The notes beneath the pieces were generated by a model. That model saw only the letters and a list, made by a program, of their open reading frames with translations. It was not told where the DNA came from and did not search any database. Of a DNA stretch of 64,000 nucleotides, positions 39,501 to 54,500 are shown one piece after another (within the stretch, counting starts at the first letter, position 1; each line of letters starts with the position of its first letter). Location of the stretch: assembly GCA_002633005.1 (NCBI GenBank), contig NMRA01000093.1:572102-636101 (forward strand), in the 5' to 3' direction. Source of the stretch: Phoronis australis (lineage: Eukaryota; Phoronida; Phoronidae). Position numbers and translations under genes: made by a program.

Positions 39501-42500
39501 ACCTGGATAATAACATAATCATCCTCTGTTCTGTTCATATGTCCTTCACAAGAATTAGCAATCCCAATTAAAAAGAAATCTGTTAACAAACAAAGAACAT
39601 TTCCAAACAAAATATACCTTCGTCTGTTCCTACTTTCGCCACAAGGATCCCTCAAAGACTACTCTTGTTTCCAAGTGGCATACAAAAACCTAGGTCAGTA
39701 GTTTAACTTTTGACATCTCTTCGCAAACTGTGACATAAATTTCACAGCAGGGATACTGTAGAAGTACAGCATGGAGAACAAGACATTTGCTTGGAACATG
39801 TTGATATTTTTGTATATACTGTTGGCCTTTTTTCATCACACAACTTTTTGTGTTCACCAGAGCCCCGTTCATTAGCACCCAATACTGTAGTTCATCAGCG
39901 CCCGGTTCACTAGCACCCCGTTCCTTAGCACCCCGTTCCTTAGCGCCCCGTTCATTAGCNAGCACCCCGTTCATTAGCACCCCGTTAATTAGCACCCCGT
40001 TCATTAGCACCCAATACTATATTTCAGTTCATTTAGACCTCACAACAGGTTATATTTTGATTTGCAAATAATTAAGGCAACTTGTGTTCTCCAGCGTGTC
40101 TGCAAATATTTACTTGCAGACATGTCTAGTGTGTACAGGCTAAATATCATGATCCAGAAGCGAACCACGGAATCCAACAGATTACCATAGCTGTAGGTTG
40201 ACAGAGATCAGAATGATACTCAAATGAGTACTGAACCAGCTGTTTTCGCATGAATTTCTTTTAAATTCTTGAGATCACCGTGGTCAAAGACTGAACTCAT
40301 TCACAAGAGTGTTTTTAAAGACACTTGTAAATTTGTTTTTTCTTTACTTAAGATTTGCACCAATGAACACAACCACCAAACTTACGCTTCAATGTCCTGG
40401 TCTTCATCACTGGCCAACGCTTTGAAGCTAGGCGCTTCATCCCCAGGTCCTAGAATGCAGGCGCACACTTTGAGGTACCCACGTGCCCCAGACGAGGTGT
40501 CGTCAGGATCGCTAAGCAACAGCCATTTGTGTATCAGAGCATGTTTGTTTTCCTCGTACACCATGGCTAGGTCACACTGCAACACATTTAGTAATAACGA
40601 TCAAAACAAAAATCACCAGTTTCAAGGCCCTCACAAAGTTGTCAACAAAACGCTAAGAAGAATTTGTCACAAGGAGAACATTCTATCTAACATTCTACAA
40701 GACACCTTCTGCACTACTTTTGTGTGATCTCAAGATTAGCGTTTTTCACTGCTCAATTACGTTATGGTCAGAGTGTCTAGTTCAAGAAAGCACTGGATGA
40801 CGGCTAGATACCAGTCCAACTAACTCAAAACTTTTAGTTCTGATTCGAACTGATAGCATTAATGTTGAGGTCACCAAGTGCAATCTGGGAGTAGATAGTC
40901 ATTCACATAAAAAAGTATACTTGAGAACAGAATAACAGACAATTATCATGGGTTGGTACAAAGAAAACGGAGAATGTCAAAAATAATCCTGAGTTCAATT
41001 CCAAGTACAAAGACTACTCCCTGGGCCCTGACATAATCAACACAATTCAACTAAAGCTAAAAAGTTTAACGTAACAGCATTCTACCCACGTAAAAGCCAA
41101 TTTTTCAGCTACCAGCAGATTGGTGCAAAACTTGACTTTTTTACTTGCAACTAACCTTGAAGGAACCGATGAGAGAATCTGACCTGAGACGTCTAGAATT
41201 GAAAACCTAAAAAATTCAAAAATACAAGGACTGAATTACAATTTACAAGACTACGATAAAATCTCAACAATTTTGAACAAAAATAATTGTCAGATTGCCC
41301 TTCTTTAATAATTCAAAGGCATCTAGAATTGTTGTGAAAACTCACAATTTTTCAAAATTCTATATTAAAGGTAGGTATGTTGTAGACTTTGAACATGGAA
41401 AAGCTCCTTTCTTTTCATGGAAAAAATGAAGAAAATAAAATTTCACCTGTCAGCCATCATGAACCCTGAGTTGGGGAGATTTTACTATGCAAATAACAGA
41501 AATTTTTTTGTGGGCAAAATACTTAAAATGATAATGACCTTTTATGAGCGCATATATAATGAGCGCATATATAATGAGCGCATATATAATGTAGGGGAAG
41601 TAGACAAGAACAAGAAACAAACAACATCTGTAGTGTGCATTGTTACAAAAATAAAATTACGATAGTCATCTTTCGGACAAAACTTTTACTTCACAATTTC
41701 TGAGTAAAGCTTTAACCAAGTGAATATGAGCACGTCACAGTCTAGAAATAATTTGTAGAAATTATCTCAGTAAATAGCAGTTTCGTGTCTATCCTCAGAG
41801 AATTTACACTTTTGCTCAAATAAGATTTATTATTTTTTCAAGACTTAATTTCTGGCTTAAGTCTCAAAAGACTTAAACCAGAAATTTGGTCTTGCACTTA
41901 AAAGCCACTTTTGATCAAACGAGCAGATAAGAGAATAATCAGGAAATTTTCAATCCAACATTTTCACCTTGGCATATTTCTGAAAAAACATTGTACTTTT
42001 TGCATGAAAACTAAGTCCTATAATTTTGGTCAGTACAATTCAAAAACCCACAAGATAATAAACAAAAAATCTGCTATGTATGTAATGTATTTGGACCACC
42101 ATGAACATCCAATATACAACATTATTTCAAAGAGATATCCCCCCCGGATGTTTCAGATACCTGCTAATATGCCTGAGGTTCACTTATAGGTGGAGACAGC
42201 TGTTCCTTGTATATTAATTGTCTGCGTTTTCTAACCGGTTTTGATATTTTCCAGAAAAAAAACAGTTATAAGATCATGACAAGATTTTCTAGTCAGGAAT
42301 CAATTTGGTAACTTGCAGCTTACCAATGTGACGTCAAATTTTGTTTGACGACATGGTAAAAATGCCAAGTCCCAACAAAGTTGACAGGTAGGTACACATA
42401 CTTGAGCACGTGCTCAAAATATAATGAGGATGAAACAGATGGGAGTTGGCACTGTTCGGCAAAACCTGAAAGGGTCCATTCAAAGCTCATGTAGATAGGT

Positions 42501-45500
42501 GCTCTGACTGATAGTCTGCTTTTCTCGTGAAATTTGCTTTTCTCCTGAAATTTTATGTAAAACCTAACACCAATTAAATGCTTTATCATTTTAAAGCTAC
42601 CAACAGACAATATTTTAATCGATTTTGGGTATTCACGACTAAGTTAGAGGCCTTTAAAAGCTGAAAAAATGTCAAATTTGATAATTACTTTTGTCCGAAG
42701 TTGGTGATATTTTACAGTACCAGTGACTGTTTATGTCGAGACAAGATCATGCTTAAAGCAGTCGTGGCAACTCCAACAACATAATAGGCCTTGGGCACAC
42801 AAAAGATTGAAGCTTAAGGTTCTTGATGGAATGATATGTTACTTTCTCAAAGAGGCCCTGGGGGGTGAAAATACGATTCCTACAGAAATGTGTGCAAAAA
42901 GTGAACTGAACATACATAAATATCAACTATTTAGTAAAAGATCAGTCACATTTAACTCACATGCCTATTTACAACTTTAGTCCTCAGTAGTAAGGCATAT
43001 TATCAGGTACAATTACCTCAAATGACACCAGCTCATCAAACAGTTCCGCAGGTGAAATGACAAAGTTAAAGAAGAATGTCTCATTCCAGTAGGGGGCATT
43101 GGTAGACTTCTTAATTCGTGTCTGCTTGATCTGGTTGTAACATGTGACTCTGCAGACAGGGTTGATGTTAGTACCTGGGACCTGGCGACCTTCAACGACC
43201 TTGATGCGAATCTGGAAAACAAAAACAGACAGACAAATAATTTCAAAAACGTCTTAAAAAGACAAGAACTGCCACAAGGCCAAAGAGGCACCTTCCAACC
43301 TGTACCTAGTTTTTTGTCTGTTTGCAACCTAAAACATCTATAAGTTCCAAAATGATCGCCATTGGGTTTGTCAATTGACTTGGTACCATTTCAAAACTGG
43401 CTTATAGCTAATGTTCAGCATGTTAATATTTTGAAAATAATTTGTCAGAAAACTGACTCTGGCAAAAGACAGTGACAATTCCCTGAATAAATGCAATGTG
43501 AACTGTCCCAAATTTAGTTTTAGTGATGATGTTTCTTGTGTGGTCACTTTTCTCAATAGGCCTGCCCTACAATAGCACAACAATACTCTCATAATGTAAC
43601 ATAACTGTAAAACACTTGTCTGGTTTCTTCAAATGAAAATGTACTACTCACTGTCTTATATCCTAATCATTGTAATGCAGGCAATCATACATTATTTCAT
43701 ATTTCTCAATTTCAATGCCGATACCAAGCTGGGCAAACACAAGAGTACAAGATATACTTCCTCTGTTAATCAACTCAGGAGTGGGTTAGTCATGCAATGT
43801 ATTTTCTACCTTCACCTATGAGGAGAGCTCAACTGCAGATGAGCCTTTTGACATTTTCAACTTCAATATCGTAAAAGATCTGCAAAGTGTATTATGAAAA
43901 CATGTTTCTGTCAGGACATTGTTTAATGCGATCAAGAAAAACTCAGGCTCTGTCATGAGCGCGATTTGATGCAAATAAATAATTAACCGCCTCTCAAATT
44001 AAACTGGAAATAACTTTTAATAATTGGGGCATATTGTGTTAGTAATGAAAGACATTCGCTAGGCAATTATGATGAGAAACCTTTACTTATGGAACCGAAA
44101 CTACTTATTATCTCCCATAATTCAGCACTCCAGCCTCGCCGACAAAGCACTGAAGTGGCGGCCATTATGCTAGAGTACGATGGGGGATGGTTTGGAAAAT
44201 GCTACTCCACTCCGCCACTCACAATTTGCAACATGTCAGACACAATAACCATCAATGTGCACGAGCTGATAACCCTGAGATAGACAAATATCTATAAACA
44301 AATGGGCAGGCAGTGAATGATAAACTAATATTATGTTAATAAAAACTGACAGCTGCACAAAACAGAATGTTGATCAATAACTAAATTACTGAACTTCACC
44401 ATCCAGTGATTGTAACAGCACTTCACACCAACAAAAATCAAATTTCAGTTGAGCAATAAACCAATTTAGCAAAAGACGCGAAACATTTCAGACACTTGGT
44501 GCTTGTGTCTAGGAGTGGATGAAGCAAAATCAACTGCAAATACCAGGAGATTGCACACAGAGTTCCACAACAAGATGTAAACATTTTCCCAATAGACAAA
44601 CAGGCAAAATGAGGACCAGAGAAGGCAAAAACTGTTTTAATTGGTTCAGCTGCATAGCCAATGCTACCTAAAGAACATTGATTCAAACGGAGCACCCACC
44701 CTCTGCTTATGAAATTTTTTGGACCAAGGGCCTACAGCTCAGCGAAGCACAAACTACGCAGCTAAGCGCCTTCTGCTCGGCTACGCCGCCATTGCTCCTT
44801 TAAACACCAACCCTCAACCTTTGAGAATGTTTAATTAAGCACCCACTGCTCAGGTTAGCATCCACCACTAATTTACCTCACTAAATTGTTTTTTAAAATA
44901 TTAGGGCGTGCTTCCAAATGCGAAAACCAGATCAATTTCAAGTTGCCATATAGTTTGCAGTCATTGCTTGGGAAATCATTTTCCGATTGTGTTTACTGCA
45001 GTGGATTAGAAACAGCCATGTAGTTGAATTTGACATTTACGGTGACTACAGTCAGCAAATATATTTTTCAAAAGAAACGATGTTTTCTCCAAGTTTTAAG
45101 AACCAAATCTGGGATTTGTTTACACCTGAAGGCAAAGTGACACTGGCGTGGGAGAACATCTCGGAATCTCCAGCCACACTGTATGTGGCAAACATGCCAA
45201 GATACTGGCCAAAGAGGAAAACCGGTTTTCTAGAAAGATCAAAAAGTCTATATACATAAAAACCAACAAGCCTACCATGAACCGTGACCAAGGTTTGCAA
45301 CTCCCGTCAATATATGACACTACACTACTTCCAGATAACAGAAGAGCAGGAAAGCAGGACACCCCCCTACTAGTCGTTGACAAAGAACTGTAGAGCACAA
45401 ATTGAAACGTTCGAACTTCTAATCCCCGGTGTACGAGTAAGTTGACTTAACACACCTTCACCGAGACCATGAAAAACCTTTTTTCAATCAAAGTGGCACT

Positions 45501-48500
45501 AGTACCATGCATGGTGCAATCATGTGCTGTTTTGGGGATGACCTAGTTTTCCATATACAACACATTTGGTAACAAGGGAGCAATTTCAAATCACCTGATA
45601 AAATAAATGGAAATCCGCTCATACAAGAGATTTTTTATTTCGTACAAAACAAAGCTTATTGTTGGGTTTATCATTCTATTTGTAACACAATTGTCATCTT
45701 TTAAGAAATTAAAAAAAATAATTTAAAAAAATTATATCAAAAGGCAATTCAAGCAGACCCATATTTGGATGTATTACCCTCATTGCATTTGATTGGTTAC
45801 TTTGCACTTAGCATCAGTGTAGCCATATAGACAGTACCCACATCAGTGTGCCCATATCGACAGTACCCACATCAGTGTGCCCATGTCGACAGTACCCACA
45901 ATCGAGCAATGGTCTGATATAATGTGCCCGTATTTTGAGAACCAGTTTGATGCCTGTTATTCAATGGAGAAAACTGGTTCTCAAAATTCGGGCACGTTAT
46001 ATCAGACGATTATCCACAATTGACACTCATTTTTCATTCAATAAACATGCAATTAACGGTACCTGTTACATAGAATTCATTCAAGACTCAGACGCAAACA
46101 GCTTGCACTGTGCCTGTGCCATCTTGTTAACCGAATAAACAGGTGTGCTTTTTTGACTGCAGGCAATAACAAGCTGAAGTTGCAGAGACAGATGACTGTA
46201 AATTTTACCATTTTTGATAATTTCACAAATTTGAAGCACAAATGTGCATTAAATAGAACTTAAAATTCCTAAACTTAATTAACTCACTCCAAGTTAGGAA
46301 ATCAAGACTTCTAGAGACGTGCTTTCGGAAACATAGTTGTGGGGGGTCAATCATGGGAAAACTTTCGTGAGCCAATTGAGATATCGTCTATTGCTTGTAA
46401 CATGTTAGTCTCTTGATCGAGTTTCTATTCAGTGACATCAGCAGCAAAATATGTTTTATCACAGTGAGAAAGTTTTTCCAGAAATACCACAGAACTTTCA
46501 TGGAAATACAAAATAACATGAAAAGTTTCAAAAATGGGTACACTTCCACAATAGGTTGTATAATTATGTCTTTGTAACTTGGAGAATAAGAAATAAAATG
46601 TATTAAAAAATTTATCAAGTGTGATGGCAGATACAATCATTGTAAGGTTACAGTACAGGGAGGTCTCAAATAACTTGGCACAAAGAAAGCCATGACGCCA
46701 CACTCATCTGAATGACTACAGGGTGAGCCACTTGCCAAGTTAAGCAGATGAAGCATTCAGTCACCTTTAGCCAACCACTACATACCTCAGGCATCCAGAT
46801 TTGACAAAATATTTGTGAACTACACTGTGCAACCAGTTAAGTAAAATTTTGATTATTTACTGCAAGCCAGTCTTTGAAAAATAGAGAAAAACTAGTTAAC
46901 AATTAATTTCGGGCAAAATGACTGGAATATAGCAGTGTTACATTGTCATTGGGGTGCGTTTTCGATAGCCTTGTGACATGTGGCACTTTTACCTGCTACA
47001 GTAATGGAAGACAAAAGTTTGATACACGAGTCTTCATGACCCCAGTTTTTTAATAACCGGTAAGTCTTTACATGAAATGAATACGAGTGAATTGAAGTCA
47101 TTTATCACAACTACAAATATCGAATTGTATTCAGTATAGTACAGGCCTACAAACAATATGCCACCATGCTTAACCATTCATAAATGCAAAACAATGTGAA
47201 TGCTGCTACCCACGTCATGGAACACCACACCTTATTGGTACATTTGGAAAAAACCGACTTGACTCCTAATAGAGATTCTTGGCAATTAAATAACAATGTT
47301 TCACTTAACTTACAGGGACATTAAATTAGCGTCTTCTGTCAAAAAATGTTTGATTTAGAACCCTGAAAAATCTGACTCATCTTGTTTCGTTACTCAGATT
47401 AGAAATGATTTCTAAGTTTGAGCACGGCTGACTGTTCAATAGTGCTAAAGGTCAGGCTCATGAAGTTTGCTTGTTAGCTTTGAAAGCAGTATTGCCATTG
47501 GGGATAGTCCAGCCTGTTTACTACCTGTAACAACCAATTTCAGTCCAGGTAGCAAAAGATAAGAACACTGTGATGATAACATTGCTTTGAAAGAAGTACG
47601 CTTTTGAAAAGTCGCTTTTGGCATCAGTATATGGTTTCCAGCAGCTATAAATTTGCTGGACAAGAGATAAGATAAGATCGCTAATATTCAAATTAAACCA
47701 AATTTTTTGTACGTTACAGTGCACTGAAATGAATCAATGAATATCTTTGACCCGGATACAAAAAAGTCTCAAAGTAACATTTCCTTGCATTCTCAAACAA
47801 AAAAGTCCGAATCTGACTTTTCTGTGGACACCGTTTTCGCCATAATTCTTGGAGAATGCAAGGACACATGGCTTTGAGATTTTTTGAAAAATATCAATTA
47901 TAATTCTTTCTGAGATACAAACACATATCAGTATCAATTTTTGACATCTTATTTGTCAAACTCGGGTCCAGTAACTTTTTAAGTTCTCATGGTCCTCCTA
48001 CAAATTATTGTAGTTTGGAACCGTGCCTTTCTACAAAAATCACAAAAATTGAAAGAGAAACACAAATGGCATTTCTGCTTGTCCTTTAACTACTTGTTCC
48101 TTTTAAATGTTTTTTGCGCACTGCTTCGAGATCTCGTTTCAATTTTGCACAAATAAAATTAGTAACGGAAACTGTTCCATTTTCCAAAGACTGACGCTCA
48201 AAATTTAAACCAAATTTTGTCTTCTGGTAGCCGTGCAGTACAAACCATGCTTACGAAGACGTGAGCAATATCTTGATGTTGACGTTTAGTTGAGAAATTT
48301 GACAAATTCCTCTTGTCTACCATATTGTGTGTTAAAATGAAGACCTTTCACCATATTTCAACTCATGCCAAAAAGGAGCCCAGTTGGAGTTGTTGCTACC
48401 CACCTCAGCAAAAGTACCCAGCTTGTAACAGACCTTCACTTTTTCCAAATATTAAGACATGAGCAATACAGGGCCGTTAACTTGCGCCCACGCTACATCA

Positions 48501-51500
48501 TGAAACGATATGTTTCGCGTGGAGGTGCTACAGTAGTCGAATCTGCCCGTAAATCAAATGGTGTGGGCGCATGGTCATCATGTATCTCTAGGTTAAGTTT
48601 CATTGAAATTCGTCAATCAGCACTCTAAATATCATCAGGAAATCAAAATCCCAGAAGGGATTTTCTAAATATCAGTCGAACACCCAGACAACCAGACAAA
48701 ATGGCGCCCGGACAAAGTGATGACAACATGCGACAATATACGACCACATGTGGCCGCATAAAAATTAATTGCTCAAGTGAAAACTGAATCAGCACATAGC
48801 AAAACACTATATGGCATCATGCTTTTTTCAACTAACAATGACAGTAAGCTACTCAGTACGGGAACAAAACAATTTACAGTTCTGTGAATGCATTATCCCT
48901 GAAGAACAGAAATTAGAATTTCCTTTTTTAAGTAACAGAAATGATGGTGTAGTTTAGGCAACGAATATAACAAAGCTGGACAGAAAAAAAGAGAGATTGA
49001 ACACGGTCAGTGTTTCACTGTTATCAACACACAATCACATAAAAAACAGTGAGCTGTCTATCACTGTTCAGTGATGATGTAACAATTCTATGAAGACAGT
49101 GACAGCTAACACAAACTTCAGCACCACCATCTTATTACAATTTGAATAACCATACAAGACAAACAAAGCTGAGAACCTACTTGAAAATCCTGCACTTTAC
49201 TAGAATATAAAACATCCCTGGACAGAGATCTGGGTGCACGGACTTTCTTGTCATCCTTTTTCTTAACATCTGTCTCTAACGGTTTTTTTGTCACTGGTGC
49301 ATCCGGAACAGTGCCTACGATGTCAGTAGTCTCCACATCGCCGCCATCGGCATCACCTCCACCACCACCACCACCAATGTTGCCACCATCATCAGCCTCC
49401 TGCTTCACTTCTGGTTTCTGTTCTTCGTCACTCATTGCTACCAGCTGCAAACTTGCTGAATTCTGCCTATATCTGTCTTATTTTGCCAATTTTTAATGAG
49501 AACAAATTTGCTGATCTTGAGATATCACTTACACTGTGAACAAGTTCTGTTTTCACCTTATCTCACAAATGTTCCTTGTTTCAATAGAAAGCTTTTCTTC
49601 ACCTCAACGTAGTTTTCAAACTTTTGTCAAGTTTAATGTAGTACAAATTAAAGTCTCCGCGCCTTTGGTGAAAATCCATCCATCTCAAACAGTTTCTTTT
49701 TAAACAATTCTAAATGACAGCGAAACGAGCAATCTCAGTTTCCCAACTAAACTTTCTTCTTCGATTACTTCTGAGCCTTTGTGCACCAAGTTTGATACTA
49801 TCTCAATCTCAAATACAAAATCCTTGAAACATTTTGAAATACTTTGAATCCCGTTTCACTGCTTTGTAAAGCGTGACTCCTCCCCCTGTAGTCTCACACG
49901 TTCTGCATTGACGGCACAGAATGTACAATACAGCTATTCAGAGTCCTCATCCGAATACAATTAAGACCGTGTTAAACAGTTGATGTCAACAGGTGTTATG
50001 AGTGAGGTGAGCTCAAGCCAAGCGTAAGACAAAATCAGAAATATGTAGGCAAACTTACAATATGGTGGCTCATGCAAATGTTGACTCTAACAACACACAA
50101 CATGGTGGTTACAAAGTTCGTACAATCTGGTGGTTCATGCAACTGATGAGTCTTTTTACAGACAGACGAAAACTACACATGTGTATCCCGGGTAAAATTT
50201 AGAGGGAGACAGTTTACACCCAGAGTGAGCTGAAACACCTCAGTGTCTCTTTAATGCAAGCCAGGGAACAAACAGGTCAGATCTTTTTGACGTGTAAACT
50301 TTCATTGCAAGCATAATGTTTGATTAAAGTCAGCCATCTGTACACCTTTAGCAAACTTGACAAGCCCTCTTCCCACAGTCCATTGTGCAAATGGCCTCAC
50401 ATCCTTTTCAAAAATGTCAATGATACTAGGTTAGAGTAAAGCAACTTGTCCAACTTCTTCCTTGAAGTGGACTCTGATTGTACAAGTCACGTTGCTTAAC
50501 ATAGTGTTGATCAGTATGACATGGCGTTGATCAGTATGACGTGTTGAACCGTATTACGTAGTACTGATCAACATAATAACACATACACATATCTAACCCA
50601 TGATGGTGCATCATAATGGTTAAACAGTTACATTACATTAGGTCGCATTACCCACAACTTATCAACATAATAACACATACACACAGCTAACCCATGATGA
50701 TGCATCATAATGGTTAAACAGTTACATTACATTAGGTCGCATTACCCACAACTTATCAATATTGACGCAGCTATTATTTGAGAACTTTTTGGAATATTAA
50801 CGATAATATTGGTCATTAGAACCTATTTATCAGCCCTTTTCATTGTCACTGTCAACAAAAAACGATAAGAAACCAATTAGTGATAATGTAAGCTTGTAAA
50901 TAACTTAGGTCTGGGGAAGGTGCTTCAGAAGGACTCCCCAATTGAAAGGTGCTTCAGAAGGACTCCCCAATTGAAATCAGTATAAATACATCTTCACTGT
51001 AAAGTTTCTACAGTCTTCAAACTTGTAATTTTCCAATTTTTTAAACTAACTTATTTGGAAAATTGCCCATGAATAATCGATGGCACTATTCTATAAAATA
51101 TCAACTGTGTCAATTGTGACTTTAACAATTTCAAGATTTTTCGTAGAAGAATTGATCACTTTTCTACCATGTTGTGTTCTAAACTGATGTCACGTTTATC
51201 AATTTGACGAAGTTTCATGAATTTCAAACAGAAATAAATGCAAAAAACTGCCTTTTCCACTTTTCAGAATCTCACCACTTCAAAAAACAAAAAATGCTCA
51301 ACATCAATATCTAAATAATACACAATTTCTCGATGAGAAATGTGATAAACACATCACAGCTATGACACACAGTATTCTAAATTGTGTCCATCCTTTTCAT
51401 ACATCCTGTAGTCATAGACATTAGTCGAAACCATCGTCAATGAATATCAGCAATTTGACAGATAACACAGCTCAGTTATTAAACAATCGGCCATTATTTA

Positions 51501-54500
51501 ACAAATCACATGGTATGACTTATGTATTGACAACAAACCCACATTATTTCACACTGAATAGTTGCCAGATTTTCACACACACATAAACCAACATCTCATC
51601 TGGAATTACGATATTTTGAACACTATTTAATGAATTTAGTGAAATTCAATTTAATTTCATAAAAAGTTTAGGAATCATTAATAATTTACAAAAATTTTAA
51701 GTCATTTACTATGCTTCAAATGCTGGCAACCTTGTTCCAAACAGTTAAAAGCTTACCAGTAAGTGTTGTTTCAGGACAAAAGCACGCAGTGAAAACCAAA
51801 TCACCAATCTGGTGGAATTTTCTCGATGCGCATCTTCTTGAAAAATTTAGCGATAAATATGTATAACACACTTCTTAAGTCAAGAACCACATGCAAGCTT
51901 CCTAAAAAACATGGTTACGGTTCTGTAAACTACCCGTCGTTTTTATTTCGTGCAAAAATTCATTTTTTTCCATCAATATGACAAAAGTCCCAACTTTGTG
52001 CCCAAATTTTAAAACCAAATCCTAACTGAATTTTAGAGAACAGTGCAGAAAGCACAAAGTGTCATATGAATTTGGTTGGACAATTTTAGGAGCTCCCATA
52101 ACCTTAAAGGGAACACTTTTGGCCCAAAAATAAACATCTTAACAATTATTCACTCATACCTGAAAATCCTGCACCTTACTGGAATACGTGCGGCGCCCCC
52201 TGACCTTTTTGCGTTTGCGTTTCTTCTTTTTCTTCGATCCAGAAGGCTGCGAAGGGTCGTTCACTTCTTCCTCCTCTTCATCATCACTGCCTTCCGCCAT
52301 TTGGGCGGCGTTCTCGTCTTATCAAATAATGAAAGAAGAAATAGATTACTGGCATTCAGCCAACAGAAATAATCACACTGGACATGAAAGAATATCATCG
52401 TTCAAGAGATACCCTTGCCAGAAAATGAGAGACAGAGCACATAAAGGAATTGCAGTAATTTTGTGAACTCAAAAGTAAAATTTTTATAATAAGATATGTA
52501 ATATTGGTAAATCTATGACAACTGAACAATATTTAGTAATTAAGAAATTATCATTGAGCCAAGTTCAAAATTTCTAATTTCCTTTCAAAGAAACAACGTC
52601 CTTCTCAAATAAAATCAATTGGCATCTTAAAATGAAGCTAGAGATTGCCACCTGGTAGATGAATTCTACGAAAAGCTTGAACAAACTTTAATTTGACATA
52701 TCAGAAAACAGAAAATAAGAATACGTTTCTTTAAGTTCATAATTCAAAATGAAATTATCAACAGGAATCCATGAAAAAATAAAGAAATCGTAAGTCAAAG
52801 TGCGAAAATGAAATTCAACCATTCAATTGACAACACAGAGACAAAATAAAAGATAATAATTTAGTTGGCAAACATCTGTCTACAGGTTGAGTGTGCAGGA
52901 TACGCACTACAGTGTCCAGCAAGCCGTATGTGATCCTTATATGCTCTGTGTTGCCAGGTATTTAGAATTACTATAATGAAGCAAAATAGGCCACAAGAGA
53001 CATCGCCTTTGCAAAATATCCATAAAAACAATCATGCTGAAAAATCTGTAATAGAACGTGCAGCCAAAAAGAGGACGCCAGTGTATCTTCATTTGCGAGC
53101 ATTCGAGACAAGCAGCGCTTCAAATCACTTTCTAAAGAGTGATGCTCAAAACATTGTAGCAAATTCACGTTACTGCCAGTTTGAGAACGACATACGAGTG
53201 TCACAAGTGAAGAGAGTACGTCTGCATCATTACTCGCCTACTACGGATGTGCAACCCTAATGTTGCAATGCAGGTACCCCAAGCACGAGTAAGGAGCTCT
53301 GTTTAAAGTTATCATACCTTTTTTACCATTAACCTCGGGCTCACTATCAGAGTCCACTATCAAACAAACAGAAATTTTTAATGTCTTATTACATTAATTC
53401 CTCCAATATAAAAATTCAGTCTTGAGTGCAGATAAGTATGTGCTGGCAAAATAAATTTAATTCAAAACTGAATGTAAGACAAAATTCAAACAAATCAAAG
53501 ACTTAGAAGGGAAAGATTTAAGGGAAATAATATTATCTGGATTCGACACCAACTTTTACCTTTCGGTTTAGGATCATCATAAATACCTGTACTCGTAAAA
53601 AGAACAAAGACATTGCAGTGATGCACGAAACAGCCAAATAGCGGGCAGGTTGCTCAACTTCAAACATTCAATTCAAAAAGGTTTTAAAGGAGATTCTCAT
53701 GCAGCCTTTTATCAAATAAAGAGAAAACCACAGCCGAAAGCCTAAAACACAGAATCATGACATTTTAGTTCAACCCCTATTCTGTAACACAGCTGCAGCC
53801 CTGACAGGAGATACTAGACAACCTGCAATTGTCTAATTTATTGATATGCACAACAACCTGTACTAGAGTGTGTGAAAAAAATTGTTAAGACAGAGAGAGA
53901 TGTTAAAGAGGGTGAACCACAGAATACTTTTCAGTACACTGTGTGGTTATACTCTTAGTTTGCTGAATCTTGATGACCAAGTATGCAACACAGATTTAAT
54001 TATATTTTTTATTAATTTCTGATAAGCTCCGAAAGGTCTGGAGTTAAAACCATAGACAACATTTCAAAAACTTGGATTTTTCCAGACGTTATTAGCATAT
54101 GATTACCGATTTTCATAATTTTCTGGAGACACTGACTAAATTTTTCAGGATTATTGCTAGAGAAGCAGACAAGTGGCTTTGGGTTTTTGTAACCAAATCA
54201 AAGATCACGATTTGTTTCAATATGTCGCATACACAAAATAAGGCCTTTAACAATCTTAACCTCTCGGGTCTAGCATAAACACATGCCTAGCACAACTGTG
54301 CGACCTAAAACTTCTAATTATCAAATATGCTTAATTATTTTTTCTAGAAAATGTCAGAGGCTAGTGCAGTAAAATAAAAGGCCAAGGGTGTCTGTCTCGT
54401 CCAATCAGAGCTGCAATCACACAAACGAAAAGACTATAGTACACAATCACAAATATTCAGACAAAAGAACCCAGAATTCCCCCATTATGACAGATGGGCA

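Larger units (their letters stand above)
43212..49180. other. Intron between exons 5b and 6
   Basis: 6 kb, the largest interior intron. It holds a 29-bp triplicate, a long hairpin and a degenerate dispersed repeat. Overlapping ORFs on both strands at 44987-45398 show no recognisable motif. Confidence 0.55.

Noticed and set aside
40269-40727. Plus-strand 152-codon ORF
   Set aside because: Antisense shadow of ferlin exon 8.
44987-45398. Overlapping ORFs of 80 to 92 codons on both strands
   Set aside because: No motif I recognise, no splice-phase fit to the ferlin and no repeat match in the window. Overlap on both strands suggests chance.
49118-49450. Reading 49.1-49.5 kb as a separate small Gly-rich gene starting at MSDEEQ
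   Set aside because: The VQDFQ end at a splice donor and the match to exon 5a show it is a ferlin exon, though an alternative first exon is not excluded.
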